A DNA stretch of 58,181 nt, from assembly GCA_041671025.1 (NCBI GenBank), contig JBAZCI010000004.1, positions 1-58,181 on the forward strand. The letters run 5' to 3'. This DNA comes from JBAZCI01 sp041671025 (lineage in GTDB: Bacteria > Patescibacteriota > Patescibacteriia > UBA10025). Made by a program: the position numbers and the translations under genes. Of this stretch, positions 50,401-57,886 are shown piece by piece (within the stretch, counting starts at the first letter, position 1; every line of letters starts with the position of its first letter). The notes beneath the pieces were generated by a model, which was given only the letters and a program-made list of their open reading frames with translations, was not told the origin of the DNA and did no database searches.

Positions 50401-50898
50401 GTCAAAATTTTTCGCCTGCGGGGTGAAAATTACTTTATACCAACGCGCAAGATTGGACGGCTCGGGATTTTTTGTATCGATTCGTTTCGTACGATCCGGG
50501 AAAGCCCGTTCCACCGCCGTGACATTGAACGGCCTAAGAAACACCTGCTCAATCCGCACAACGCCGTATTGATCACCGAGAAATTCCTTTGCAAACTGCT
50601 GCCGTTCCTGGGTAGTATAGGATCCGGAGTATTTCACAAGCAATTCATTTTGCGCAAATCGTTTTTCAGCAGGATATGACAGTGCGGGAGGAGGAAGCTT
50701 TGCATTTACTGGGCTCTTTTGTCTGGGTACAAACGCAGCAAGCATCGTACCTAAAAGCATCCCGCCTATCATGGCGGAAGCAACCATTCCAACCCAAATT
50801 GATATCGCGACGGAGGCTCCGACTTTCTCCTGTGTTTTTACGGAAACTTCTATCCGGGGCTTCGGGCTCCGTGTAGGTTGAAAGGATGGTGTAGGCAT
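47464..50898 (-). CDS. Subtilisin-like (S8) protease with an internal 18-repeat dockerin/EF-hand array
   Basis: This 1144-aa surface protease has an N-terminal anchor (about 27-57), an I9-type propeptide-like region (about 75-195), and the front of the S8 domain (QYALAQMHVDDAWDEV, W224). Then come 18 units of the type GDVNGDGxVNISDVVxLV (about 232-858), alternating with YIFxGGPAPxPLSR units, so nine two-hand dockerin-type pairs. The catalytic part resumes with D865 (VAVLDTGVD), H919 (GHGTHMAG) and S1099 (GTSASAA). All triad residues are present. The EF-hand loops should bind Ca2+. No cohesin partner was seen in the window. Confidence 0.92.
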   Translation of the reverse strand: MPTPSFQPTRSPKPRIEVSVKTQEKVGASVAISIWVGMVASAMIGGMLLGTMLAAFVPRQKSPVNAKLPPPALSYPAEKRFAQNELLVKYSGSYTTQERQQFAKEFLGDQYGVVRIEQVFLRPFNVTAVERAFPDRTKRIDTKNPEPSNLARWYKVIFTPQAKNFDLVLKGCVDHQKTEFCEPNFQASVASLELADPLAKGSGAWRQSYGNQYALAQMHVDDAWDEVFDAYADPNADGVANAADIDFLINYIFKGGPAPEPLSRGDVNGDGLVNISDVVALVDYLGLATPTSGQQNDVNGDTKTNWSDVRALNAYIFEGGPAPEPLSRGDINGDSIVNISDVVTLVDILQTFPQESYLTGDVNADGNINEDDTVYLLAYIFEGGPAPLPLASGDVNGDGRVTISDVIVLVNHIHGAYKVGSAAVVTSPTAPDAPAPELPLYLRGDANASGSITADDITYILAYIFSGGPAPDPLSRGDLDGNGLVNVSDAVLLIQLVVPLPRDPAAGDVNNDTAVNQADVDFLVAYIFSGGPAPDPLSRGDLDGNGLVNVSDIVVLVDLTYQAPSGGRGEVTGDGVITFADVYFLIDYIFNGGSAPVPLSVGDVDENGIVNISDVIRLIQFIEANTGSVPTAPVGEPESQQREFAASTTIVPVQDGVIPSFLFGDVNGDGTVTLADVDFLLAYIFEGGTAPDPLSRGDIDQDGLVNISDAVMLINLIGQEPDAQADKGDVNADGRVNWSDADYLLAYIFQDGPAPTPLALGDIDGDGQVNISDVVALVSLLQTRQVDASYIRGDVDNSGNVDRVDIDYLIAYIFSEGRPPVPEGAGDVNRDGRTDVSDVIVLIRMVYPAVSVHEADPSLTVAVLDTGVDTAHPDLAGHIWKNAKERSGNTIDDDANGYVNDYTGWNFVKAEAPLDDMGHGTHMAGIIASGVNTQGIAGVCPTCAIMPVKVMGSDGRGAVDKIVRGVQYAVDNGADILVMGFGFYGDSHLMGDILQYSARLGVSMVAPAGNDARDAKTFMPANHSAVIAVAASDPSGKRVYFSNTGSVVDVLAPGADILSLRARNAKGTRLDMYCFGNPSGKYCGKYSVGAENYRMSGTSASAAYSAGVTALLLTKYPEYTTVQLQTALSAASNGKVLDALKAVQ
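49250..49320. repeat. 71-bp exact repeat, unit A
   Basis: Identical to 49439-49509 at a spacing of 189 bp, which is one two-hand dockerin unit (63 codons). It points to recent expansion inside the protease gene. Confidence 0.85.
49439..49509. repeat. 71-bp exact repeat, unit B
   Basis: Second copy of the 71-bp block at 49250-49320, same orientation and frame. Confidence 0.85.
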
Positions 50899-51096
50899 AC
50901 GAAAAAGATTTTAAATATTAAATTTTATTAGATAGTAACGTAGTATGCACAAAAACGGCATTACGGCTCAAGCCGTCTTGCGAATGTACCGAAATTGCGG
51001 ACTGCAACTGAAAAAGCGAATCGTACATGTTTCTCTGGCTTCTCACAGTATTGCTTATCCTGAATAATTTTACCTCCTCGGACATCATACCATAAA

Positions 51097-51126
51097 TTGA
51101 CAGATTTATCAAGTATTCCATATACT
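51097..51126 (+). promoter_or_regulatory. Promoter of the miaB-like gene
   Basis: TTGACA (51097-51102), an 18-nt spacer and TATACT (51121-51126). The start codon at 51137 is 10 nt later, so the 5' UTR would be a few nucleotides at most. Confidence 0.65.
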
Positions 51127-51136
51127 TACCGCTCGT

Positions 51137-52492
51137 ATGAAATATTACCTCCTCACCATTGGATGCCAGATGAACGTCTCCGACAGCGAGCGCCTCGCTT
51201 CGGTACTGGAATCGATGCAATTAACCAGAACCGAGTCCGAACACGAAGCGGATATCATCGGCGTTGTCGCATGCGCAGTCCGTCAAAAAGCAATGGACCG
51301 CATATACGGAAAAATATCGGCGTGGAATAAAGAAAAAAAGCACAGGCCGCTCACGACATTTTTAACGGGCTGTGTACTTGATTACGACCGTAAACGGCTT
51401 CGTGAAGAGTTCGACCATTTCTTTGAAATGAAGGATTTGGCGTCGGTTCCTGTCCTCCTGGGACAAACCGCTGCTCTGAAAGAAGTCCTCCCAGCTTCAT
51501 ACCTTTCGGTGAATCCGCTGTATTCGCAGACTTTCAAAGCATACGTACCGGTCATGAACGGCTGCAATGCCTTTTGCACATATTGCGCAGTCCCCTACAC
51601 CCGAGGAAGGGAAGTTTCACGCTCTCCCCAAGAAATCGTGAATGAAATTATTGGACTGCTCCAAAAGGGGTGCAAGGAAATTACACTCCTTGGACAGATC
51701 GTCAATAAGTACTACGTAACCGTTGACGAATCATTTAATGAATTTTTTGCAGAACTGCAGACTCACTACGGAATTCCTGCGCTCCCCGAAATGCAACGTA
51801 CCTTGTTTACCGAAAAACGGGTGATTAACTTCGCGATGCTTCTTGCCATCATTAATGCTTTGCCGTTTGATTTTTGGCTCCGCTATTCGTCTCCGCACCC
51901 GAAATGGTTCACCGACGATCTGATCGCGACGATCGCCCGCTGTGAAAAAATCCCTCCCCACCTGCATATCCCCGTCCAGTCAGGCGATAATGTCGTCTTA
52001 CGTAAAATGCTCCGCCCGTACTCAATTGAGGAATACATAACTATCGTTCAGAAGATGCGTGACGCCATTCCCGGCTTAGCAGTCACAACGGACGTCATCG
52101 TCGGCTTTTGCGGCGAGACTGAAGACCAGCACCGCAATACCGCAGATTTATTCCGCGATATTCGATACGATATGGCATATATAAACCAGTACTCTCCCCG
52201 ACCAGGAGCCGTAGCTTCACAATGGGAGGACGACATCACGCACGAAGAAAAGGAGCAACGTGAAAAAGAGCTTAATGATATTCTTCGCGAGACCGCATAC
52301 GCCAATAATCAACGCCTCGTCGGAACACGTGTCAGAGTGCTTGTCGATGAATATGACGAATCAAAAAAAGAAAATACCGGCAAAACTGACGGATTTAAAA
52401 CGATCAAATTTACCGGCGACGACTTCACCGGTCGTTTTATCTACGCAAAAGTTGCCCGAGCGGAGGCGTGGGGTTTGAAAGGAGAGGTATAA
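51137..52492 (+). CDS. miaB: MiaB-type radical SAM methylthiotransferase
   Basis: This 451-aa protein has the MTTase N-domain cysteines C10, C46 and C79 for the auxiliary cluster, the radical SAM triad C143-xxx-C147-xx-C150 (GCNAFCTYC), and a C-terminal TRAM region. MiaB converts i6A37 of tRNA to ms2i6A37. The gene for MiaA, which makes i6A37, lies 2 kb away. About 30 additional residues (NEFFAELQTHYGIPALPEMQ and following) lie between LGQIVN and the next conserved block, and the usual GQNVN reads GQIVN. Other MTTases (MtaB, RimO) are less likely, given CQMN at the N-terminus. Confidence 0.88.
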   Translation: MKYYLLTIGCQMNVSDSERLASVLESMQLTRTESEHEADIIGVVACAVRQKAMDRIYGKISAWNKEKKHRPLTTFLTGCVLDYDRKRLREEFDHFFEMKDLASVPVLLGQTAALKEVLPASYLSVNPLYSQTFKAYVPVMNGCNAFCTYCAVPYTRGREVSRSPQEIVNEIIGLLQKGCKEITLLGQIVNKYYVTVDESFNEFFAELQTHYGIPALPEMQRTLFTEKRVINFAMLLAIINALPFDFWLRYSSPHPKWFTDDLIATIARCEKIPPHLHIPVQSGDNVVLRKMLRPYSIEEYITIVQKMRDAIPGLAVTTDVIVGFCGETEDQHRNTADLFRDIRYDMAYINQYSPRPGAVASQWEDDITHEEKEQREKELNDILRETAYANNQRLVGTRVRVLVDEYDESKKENTGKTDGFKTIKFTGDDFTGRFIYAKVARAEAWGLKGEV

Positions 52493-53224
52493 AAAAAGAG
52501 GCTCAGAGTGAATCTCTGAGCCGTCGAAGTGCTGTTCAAACCAGCCGTATGCATATGCGCACAAATATGCGCGTATTGTCGTGCCGGTGAGTATCGCGAT
52601 CAAGATAGACTTTCGGGGGTAAAGCGGGTACGCCCACACCGCAATTTTGATAAAACCGGGAAGCGTCGCGAGCACGAGCATAAGAACGTAGTAAACGGCG
52701 ATAAAGATATACCGCTTTCGACCGCCGTCTTGGTTCGCCTGCAGAAACAGGACGAACCTCATTATGCCTTTTCCAATCGTATTGAGAAGGATCATGAGCG
52801 CGAGCGGTACGAATAGAAAAACGCCAAAGATGCTTTTCCGCGTAAGTCGTTTAAGTTTTGCCATCAGTCGCAAGAAACGGCTTCCAAAACCGTGGGCGAT
52901 TCGCTGACCCCGTTCCGAATGAGTGATGGTGTTGAGCGTTAGACATGCTCCAAGTACATACACCGCAAAGTATGCGGCCCCGCCGATGAACGCGACCCCT
53001 GGACTGATCGCCACTGCAACAGCGTAAATCAGCCCCTCTACAGGCATAAGTCCCGCAATCATCAGTAGTGAAAAAAAGATTGAGTTCAATACGACACGTT
53101 TCCTGCGGCACCAGGAAGTGAAAGTGATCCATTTCTCCAGTACGTCTACCATCCGATATATGGACGTCAGCACTACCCAGTCCACGACATGAAGACTGCG
53201 CTTATACAACCATACGAGACACAT
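52361..53224 (-). CDS. Multi-pass membrane protein with an odd 3' end
   Basis: The open frame has 287 aa with about six hydrophobic helices up to residue 225, ending TIRAYLCAYAYGWFEQHFD. After that it reads through a hairpin and T-run typical of an intrinsic terminator (52521-52492) and continues 130 nt antisense into miaB. The final 45 codons are therefore suspect, and the gene may really end before 52500 with a lost stop codon or frameshift. No family is recognised. Confidence 0.55.
   Translation of the reverse strand: MCLVWLYKRSLHVVDWVVLTSIYRMVDVLEKWITFTSWCRRKRVVLNSIFFSLLMIAGLMPVEGLIYAVAVAISPGVAFIGGAAYFAVYVLGACLTLNTITHSERGQRIAHGFGSRFLRLMAKLKRLTRKSIFGVFLFVPLALMILLNTIGKGIMRFVLFLQANQDGGRKRYIFIAVYYVLMLVLATLPGFIKIAVWAYPLYPRKSILIAILTGTTIRAYLCAYAYGWFEQHFDGSEIHSEPLFLYLSFQTPRLRSGNFCVDKTTGEVVAGKFDRFKSVSFAGIFFF
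52493..52521 (-). terminator. Intrinsic terminator inside the annotated end of the membrane protein frame
   Basis: On the minus strand GGCTCAGAG/CTCTGAGCC with a 5-nt loop (52521-52499 region) is followed by TCTTTTTTT. It fits the minus strand only. Confidence 0.7.
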
Positions 53225-53319
53225 TGTTACGTCCTATTCTTTTGTGTATGAGCAATATTAATTGGATGAGCGTAGCAGATCAAACTCCGTTTGTCAATTT
53301 TACTTAATTAATATTGAAT

Positions 53320-53348
53320 AAAAAAACTTTCCTCGTCATAAGGAAAGT
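53320..53348 (-). terminator. Terminator of the 113-aa gene
   Basis: On the minus strand ACTTTCC/GGAAAGT with a short loop is followed by TTTTTTT. Confidence 0.8.
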
Positions 53349-53398
53349 AATTTTTACGCGAGCATGAATTAAGAACTCGTAGAAGTTCTAAGATCCTG

Positions 53399-53740
53399 CT
53401 ATTGACTTGGATTGTCCAGCCGACGTTGCCGGAGTACAGAGATCATCTTCTGCAGGGTTACTGTTCCACCTTGTGATTGGAAAGTGCCCGGTGCAAAACC
53501 AAATCTCGTTTCCATTCCTTCTTCCGAATGTAACCCAGAAGGACATGAATCCAGGTGTTCCCAAATGAAGTCAAAATCGGCTGTAGAGGGATTAGTACGG
53601 AAGACAAGCATCTCAAATTTCATACAAGATGGATCAGTGGCCACCTCCAAGCTTTGCCCCCCCAATGCAAGCTCGACTAGTTCCTGAGGTGTTTCCCCGC
53701 AAGCTTCCGCTTCCTCTGTAAATTGCGTTTTGAAAGACAC
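53399..53740 (-). CDS. Orphan 113-aa protein, GTG start
   Basis: The start is GTG at 53740, placed by the strong Shine-Dalgarno site GGAAGGAGAAAACA. The protein is acidic and has no membrane segment. Three cysteines (C14 region, ATDPSC, LDSC) lie within the first 70 residues, but no known ligand pattern emerges. A terminator follows, so it is a single-gene unit. Family unknown. Confidence 0.6.
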   Translation of the reverse strand: MSFKTQFTEEAEACGETPQELVELALGGQSLEVATDPSCMKFEMLVFRTNPSTADFDFIWEHLDSCPSGLHSEEGMETRFGFAPGTFQSQGGTVTLQKMISVLRQRRLDNPSQ

Positions 53741-53931
53741 TGTTTTCTCCTTCCTGATTGTGCTTCTTCTTTATTTTTACTTAACTAACCGTGGATAGTA
53801 GCATGATAATGAGTATTTTGTCAATACAAGCTGCTGACTTTTTTTATTTTATAACACTAATAGTTTCAAATTCGTATTATTTTCCAAAAATTATAATAGA
53901 CGGCAAGTCTTCAGCGACTCTTTTTGTTTAC

Positions 53932-53957
53932 AAAAAAAGACATCTATAGAGATGTCT
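53932..53957 (-). terminator. Terminator of the pseudo-receiver gene
   Basis: On the minus strand AGACATC/GATGTCT with loop TCTATA is followed by TTTTTTT. Confidence 0.8.
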
Positions 53958-53987
53958 AAAAGCGTTTGTAATAACGCGGAATACATT

Positions 53988-54335
53988 TTACTCCGACAAA
54001 GTACTTAGCGTCACTGCAATCACCGAGGCGACTGCAATAGGTAGACTTGCCGGAAACGGTTCAAAAATTGCTGTAACGGTTCGAAAACGACCCGTATACA
54101 TCCTTGACTCGTCGCTAGCAAGAACTACCATCTTGCTTTCCCACGAGGGATTTTTGTCGAGAAGATCCTGATACAGTGCTTCTTCTGCAATGATGACATC
54201 GAATTCCGCTGATCCGAACTGTAATGCCTGCTCAATGCAGGTGAGTTCCGCACAGCTATGCCCGTTACTGACAACCGTATTGCCGCAGTCATTCCTGAGT
54301 CGCCCATCTGCGCAAACTATCAATACACGCGCCAT
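53988..54335 (-). CDS. Degenerate response-regulator receiver-like protein
   Basis: This 115-aa protein has the beta-alpha order of a CheY fold: VLIVCADGRLR at the start, a GHSCAELTCIEQALQF helix, FDVIIAEEALY at the position of the phospho-acceptor strand, then MVVLASDE and FEPFPASL where K of KPF is expected. The Asp after DVII reads Ala-Glu, so the usual phosphorylation site appears lost and the Lys is replaced by Glu. It is probably a non-phosphorylated docking protein. A strong SD (GAGGAGGGACGG) precedes the ATG. No kinase is adjacent. Confidence 0.6.
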   Translation of the reverse strand: MARVLIVCADGRLRNDCGNTVVSNGHSCAELTCIEQALQFGSAEFDVIIAEEALYQDLLDKNPSWESKMVVLASDESRMYTGRFRTVTAIFEPFPASLPIAVASVIAVTLSTLSE

Positions 54336-54415
54336 TCCGTCCCTCCTCGGGTAAAGTAGTGAATTTTGTCAAAAAGTTGTACAATTTGCCTACCACCTTA
54401 GCATCATAAGAAAAT

Positions 54416-55303
54416 ATGTCAAGAATTCCCCTTATCATCATCGTCGGTCCGACCGCATCGGGAAAAAGCGCGCTGGCCATAAAACTGGCGAAAAAATTCA
54501 ACGGGGAAATTGTTTCGGCTGACTCGCGCCAAGTATACCGCGGGATGGATATCGGCACGGGCAAAGTAACAAAACAAGAGCGACGAATGGTTCCGCACCA
54601 CCTGCTCGATATCGCTTCACCGAGAATCGGATATCCCGTTTCGCGTTTCCAAAAAGATGCAGTCCGCGCAATTGCCGACATTCATCGCCGTGAACACGTT
54701 CCCATCTTGGCAGGCGGGACGCCTTTTTGGATCGACGCAGTGGCATACCACATGACTTTGCCCCGCGTACAGCCCAACGTTTCCCTGCGCAAAAAACTCG
54801 CCCGACATTCTGCGTCGGCACTTTTTGACATGCTTACAAAACTGGATCCTGTACGCGCACGCACGATTGATCGACATAACCCGTATCGACTCATACGGGC
54901 GATTGAAATAGTGCGGTCAACTAAAAAACCTGTACCTGCGCTTTTGAAAAGTTCTCCGTACGACACTGTCTGGATAGGCATTGCCGTATCAAAGCCGGAA
55001 TTGCATCGGCGCATCCATACCCGTCTGATGAAACGAATGAAACAGGGGCTGATTGCAGAGGTTAAAAATTTATTGAAATCAGGAATTTCACAAAAACGCC
55101 TTATTGCCATGGGACTTGAATATCGGTACGTCACCCTGTATCTTCAAGGCAAGCTTACGAAAAACGAATTGCTGCAACAACTTGAGACGGCAATTCGTCA
55201 ATATGCAAAACGACAACTGACCTGGTGGAAACGAAATGAAAAAATTCACTGGATAACGAATATACGGCAGACGGAAAAGGTTCTACGCCATTTCATCCGG
55301 TAG
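54416..55303 (+). CDS. miaA: tRNA dimethylallyltransferase MiaA
   Basis: The 295-aa protein has P-loop GPTASGKS (about 11-18), ADSRQVYRGMDIGTGK, the PHHLLDI motif, LAGGTPFWIDAVAY and RQYAKRQLTWWKR at the end. It attaches dimethylallyl to A37 of UNN-reading tRNAs. The MiaB-like protein 2 kb upstream would act next. Confidence 0.96.
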   Translation: MSRIPLIIIVGPTASGKSALAIKLAKKFNGEIVSADSRQVYRGMDIGTGKVTKQERRMVPHHLLDIASPRIGYPVSRFQKDAVRAIADIHRREHVPILAGGTPFWIDAVAYHMTLPRVQPNVSLRKKLARHSASALFDMLTKLDPVRARTIDRHNPYRLIRAIEIVRSTKKPVPALLKSSPYDTVWIGIAVSKPELHRRIHTRLMKRMKQGLIAEVKNLLKSGISQKRLIAMGLEYRYVTLYLQGKLTKNELLQQLETAIRQYAKRQLTWWKRNEKIHWITNIRQTEKVLRHFIR

Positions 55304-55458
55304 GTGCAGAGCTTGCTCTGCTTGGTAATCAAAAACGTATTTGCCTCATGCAACAGCCCAGGTCAGGAGACCTGGGCTTTGTGATATACATGATGACAAA
55401 GCAAACAACCTCCCCACCTACTTCTTTTTTTCCGGAAAACACGATACACTACGCGCAT

Positions 55459-56142
55459 ATGATTGTGATCGGCCACCGCGGGGCATGCGGATACGAACCG
55501 GAAAACACACTGCGTTCATTTCAAAAAGCGCTTGATCTTGGCGTTGATATGATCGAACTCGACGTACAGGTGTGCAAAACCGGCGAACTCGTCGTGATCC
55601 ACGACTCGACTGTCGATCGGACTACTGACGGCCACGGACGTATTTCAGATCTGCCGTATAAAACCATCCGGAGCCTCCACATCACACCCGATGAACACAT
55701 CCCCCTCCTTTCGGAGGTTTTTGACCTGATACATAAAAAAATTCAGATTAATATTGAATTGAAGGGCGTCGGAACTGCTCGCCCGACTGCGGATATCATT
55801 CGTGCCTATGTTTCTCACAAGGGTTGGTCATGGGATCATTTTTTGGTATCCTCATTTTCCCGAAAACGACTGAAAGAATTCCATCATATTCTTCCTGAAG
55901 TCCGCATCGCACCCGTATACACAACAACATTCTTCTTTCCAATCCTCAGGGCAAAATGGATGGGCGCATACGCGATTAATCCCAACTTTCGAACGGTAAC
56001 AAAACGCTTCATCACGAAAGCACACGCTTCCGGACTTAACTTATTTGTCTGGACTGTCAACGAGCCACAGGACATCAAGAACACACAGGCTTTGGATGTT
56101 GATGGAATCATTTCAAACTTTCCTGATCGCATACAACGATGA
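55459..56142 (+). CDS. Glycerophosphodiester phosphodiesterase
   Basis: This 227-aa protein begins MIVIGHRGACGYEPENT and shows the GDPD core: the HRG histidine, the ELDVQ acidic pair, HDSTVDRTTDG and WTVNEPQD near the end. GDPD enzymes release glycerol phosphate from phospholipid head-group products. A TACACT -10 box lies 8 nt before the ATG at 55459. The longer reading from 55348 adds residues upstream of the domain and is unlikely. It overlaps the next gene by 4 nt. Confidence 0.92.
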   Translation: MIVIGHRGACGYEPENTLRSFQKALDLGVDMIELDVQVCKTGELVVIHDSTVDRTTDGHGRISDLPYKTIRSLHITPDEHIPLLSEVFDLIHKKIQINIELKGVGTARPTADIIRAYVSHKGWSWDHFLVSSFSRKRLKEFHHILPEVRIAPVYTTTFFFPILRAKWMGAYAINPNFRTVTKRFITKAHASGLNLFVWTVNEPQDIKNTQALDVDGIISNFPDRIQR

Positions 56143-56627
56143 CAGAATACCTGGACATCGTGAATGAAGCTGACGAAGTCATAGGCCGCGCACCGCGCGA
56201 TCAGATTTACGCGGAAAAAAAACTTCATCGCATCGTGCATGTACTGTTATTTACCTCTTCAGGAAAAATAATTCTCCAAAAGCGTGCTAAGCATGTTTCC
56301 TTTTGTCCCCTGCACTGGTCAACATCTGTGGGCGGCCATGTCCGCTCAGGAGAAACATGGGAGCAGGCAGCTGTGCGCGAGGCTCAGGAGGAACTCGGCA
56401 TTCAGATTGAGCCGCTCTTTGGATACACAGATATGTACACACCCGTAACCGCAATTCATAAAATCCTCACTACATTTACTGCTGTTTATGACGGCGTACT
56501 TACGCCAAATCCAAAAGAAGTGGACAGCATACGGGCTTTTTCGCTGAAAGAAGCAAAGACGCTCATACACAACGGAGAAAAAATCCATCCCGAACTCGCG
56601 TTTATTCTTACCACGCATTATCTATGA
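56139..56627 (+). CDS. Nudix hydrolase, IPP-isomerase-like
   Basis: This 162-aa protein has an intact Nudix box: GGHVRSGETWEQAAVREAQEELGI. The upstream HRIVHVLLFTSSGKIILQKRA and C-terminal TDMYTPVTAIHKI fit the Nudix type related to isopentenyl-diphosphate isomerase. The substrate is not predictable. It overlaps the GDPD gene by 4 nt and the next Nudix gene by 4 nt, so three genes form a tightly coupled run. Confidence 0.92.
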   Translation: MTEYLDIVNEADEVIGRAPRDQIYAEKKLHRIVHVLLFTSSGKIILQKRAKHVSFCPLHWSTSVGGHVRSGETWEQAAVREAQEELGIQIEPLFGYTDMYTPVTAIHKILTTFTAVYDGVLTPNPKEVDSIRAFSLKEAKTLIHNGEKIHPELAFILTTHYL

Positions 56628-57121
56628 ATACACTTAAAGCCATTATTGTGAATGAAAAAGATGAGATCATCGGATCAAAGAAGCGAGAAGATATAACATC
56701 GTCAGATATTTACCGCGTGTCTGCATTATGGCTTACGAACAGTAAAGGTGAAGTGTTGATGGCTCAACGAGCGCTTACCAAAAAGCATGATCCGGGCATA
56801 TGGGGACCCGCCGTGGCGGGAACAGTAGAAGAAGGTGAAACATACGACTCAAACATTGCCAAAGAAACGGAAGAAGAGCTCGGCCTCACCGGAGTGACTA
56901 TGACAAAAGGGGCAAAAAATTTGCGCACAGGAAATCATACCTATTTTTGCCAGTGGTACTTCGGCCACATAAACAAAAAAATAAGCGATTTAAGATTGCG
57001 CCCTGAAGAAGTGATCGCAGCCCGTTGGGTATCACCCGCACTGCTCCTTGCGGAAGCAAGAGAACATCCTGAGCGATTTACACCGAACACGCGAAAACAC
57101 ATTGAGCGCTTTTGTTCGTAA
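56624..57121 (+). CDS. Nudix hydrolase, second copy
   Basis: This 165-aa protein is a paralog in shape of its upstream neighbour. The Nudix box GTVEEGETYDSNIAKETEEELGL has Lys in place of the usual first Arg of the REUxEE core. The acidic residues for metal are present, so activity is likely but may be altered. It follows with a 4-nt overlap and is 4 nt before the membrane metalloprotease-like gene. Confidence 0.88.
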   Translation: MNTLKAIIVNEKDEIIGSKKREDITSSDIYRVSALWLTNSKGEVLMAQRALTKKHDPGIWGPAVAGTVEEGETYDSNIAKETEEELGLTGVTMTKGAKNLRTGNHTYFCQWYFGHINKKISDLRLRPEEVIAARWVSPALLLAEAREHPERFTPNTRKHIERFCS

Positions 57122-57125
57122 ATCT

Positions 57126-57875
57126 ATGAACGCATTTGTACTTATCCTGCTTCCGCTCATTGCCCATCTGGCTATTTTGTATTTCTTATCGCGTGTTATC
57201 AATCGGATCGCGTACGCTACGCTTGGCCGTGGCTGGTACCTGATCACCCAATGGCCGGGCGTCATCGTCCACGAGCTCAGTCATGCTGTCGCCTGTCTGC
57301 TGACGTTTACGCGCGTATATGAAGTAAAGCTCTTTGCGCCGTCTGATGAAACTCTCGGGTATGTCACTCATGCCGACACTAAAAATCCATTCAAACGGAT
57401 TATAATCTCGACTGCTCCCCTGTTCGGCTCGACAATCGTCATTTGGCTCATCGTAAAATACCTTATGCCGGATCTGTATATCGATATGCAGTCGACGATA
57501 AGCACGCATACCGCCGCAAACATTCGCGCGTACGCGCAATACTTTATCTCACTCTTTACCAACATTGATTTTACTGATTGGCGCACGTACGTTTTCCTCT
57601 ACGCGATGATCGCAATTGCCAGCCATGCTGCGCCGTCAAAGCCGGATATGAAACACGCCCTGTGGGGCATCATCGGCGTACTGCTGCTTATCGGTTTGCT
57701 TTTTGGCATTTCGAATGCAACTGACGTTGACGTACTAAAAAACGTCGGCACCTGGATACAAGGACCCGCTCAGTTTATGACCGCCTTCCTCGCGTACAGC
57801 ATTATTTTTTCACTGCTTGCCCTCGTCGCACTCTTCCCGTTTGTTCTCCTCAAACGAGCGCTGCATCGGACATAA
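57126..57875 (+). CDS. Membrane HEXXH metalloprotease-like protein
   Basis: The 249-aa protein has about five or six hydrophobic segments and HELSH (H49, E50, H53) inside the second, as in M50-type intramembrane proteases. The second M50 metal ligand motif is not obvious. It therefore may be a partial or non-canonical M50-like enzyme. Start ATG 57126 is used, because the upstream in-frame start adds residues from the Nudix gene's C-terminus. It ends the run of GDPD and two Nudix genes. Confidence 0.65.
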   Translation: MNAFVLILLPLIAHLAILYFLSRVINRIAYATLGRGWYLITQWPGVIVHELSHAVACLLTFTRVYEVKLFAPSDETLGYVTHADTKNPFKRIIISTAPLFGSTIVIWLIVKYLMPDLYIDMQSTISTHTAANIRAYAQYFISLFTNIDFTDWRTYVFLYAMIAIASHAAPSKPDMKHALWGIIGVLLLIGLLFGISNATDVDVLKNVGTWIQGPAQFMTAFLAYSIIFSLLALVALFPFVLLKRALHRT

Positions 57876-57886
57876 CGGGCAAAAGC

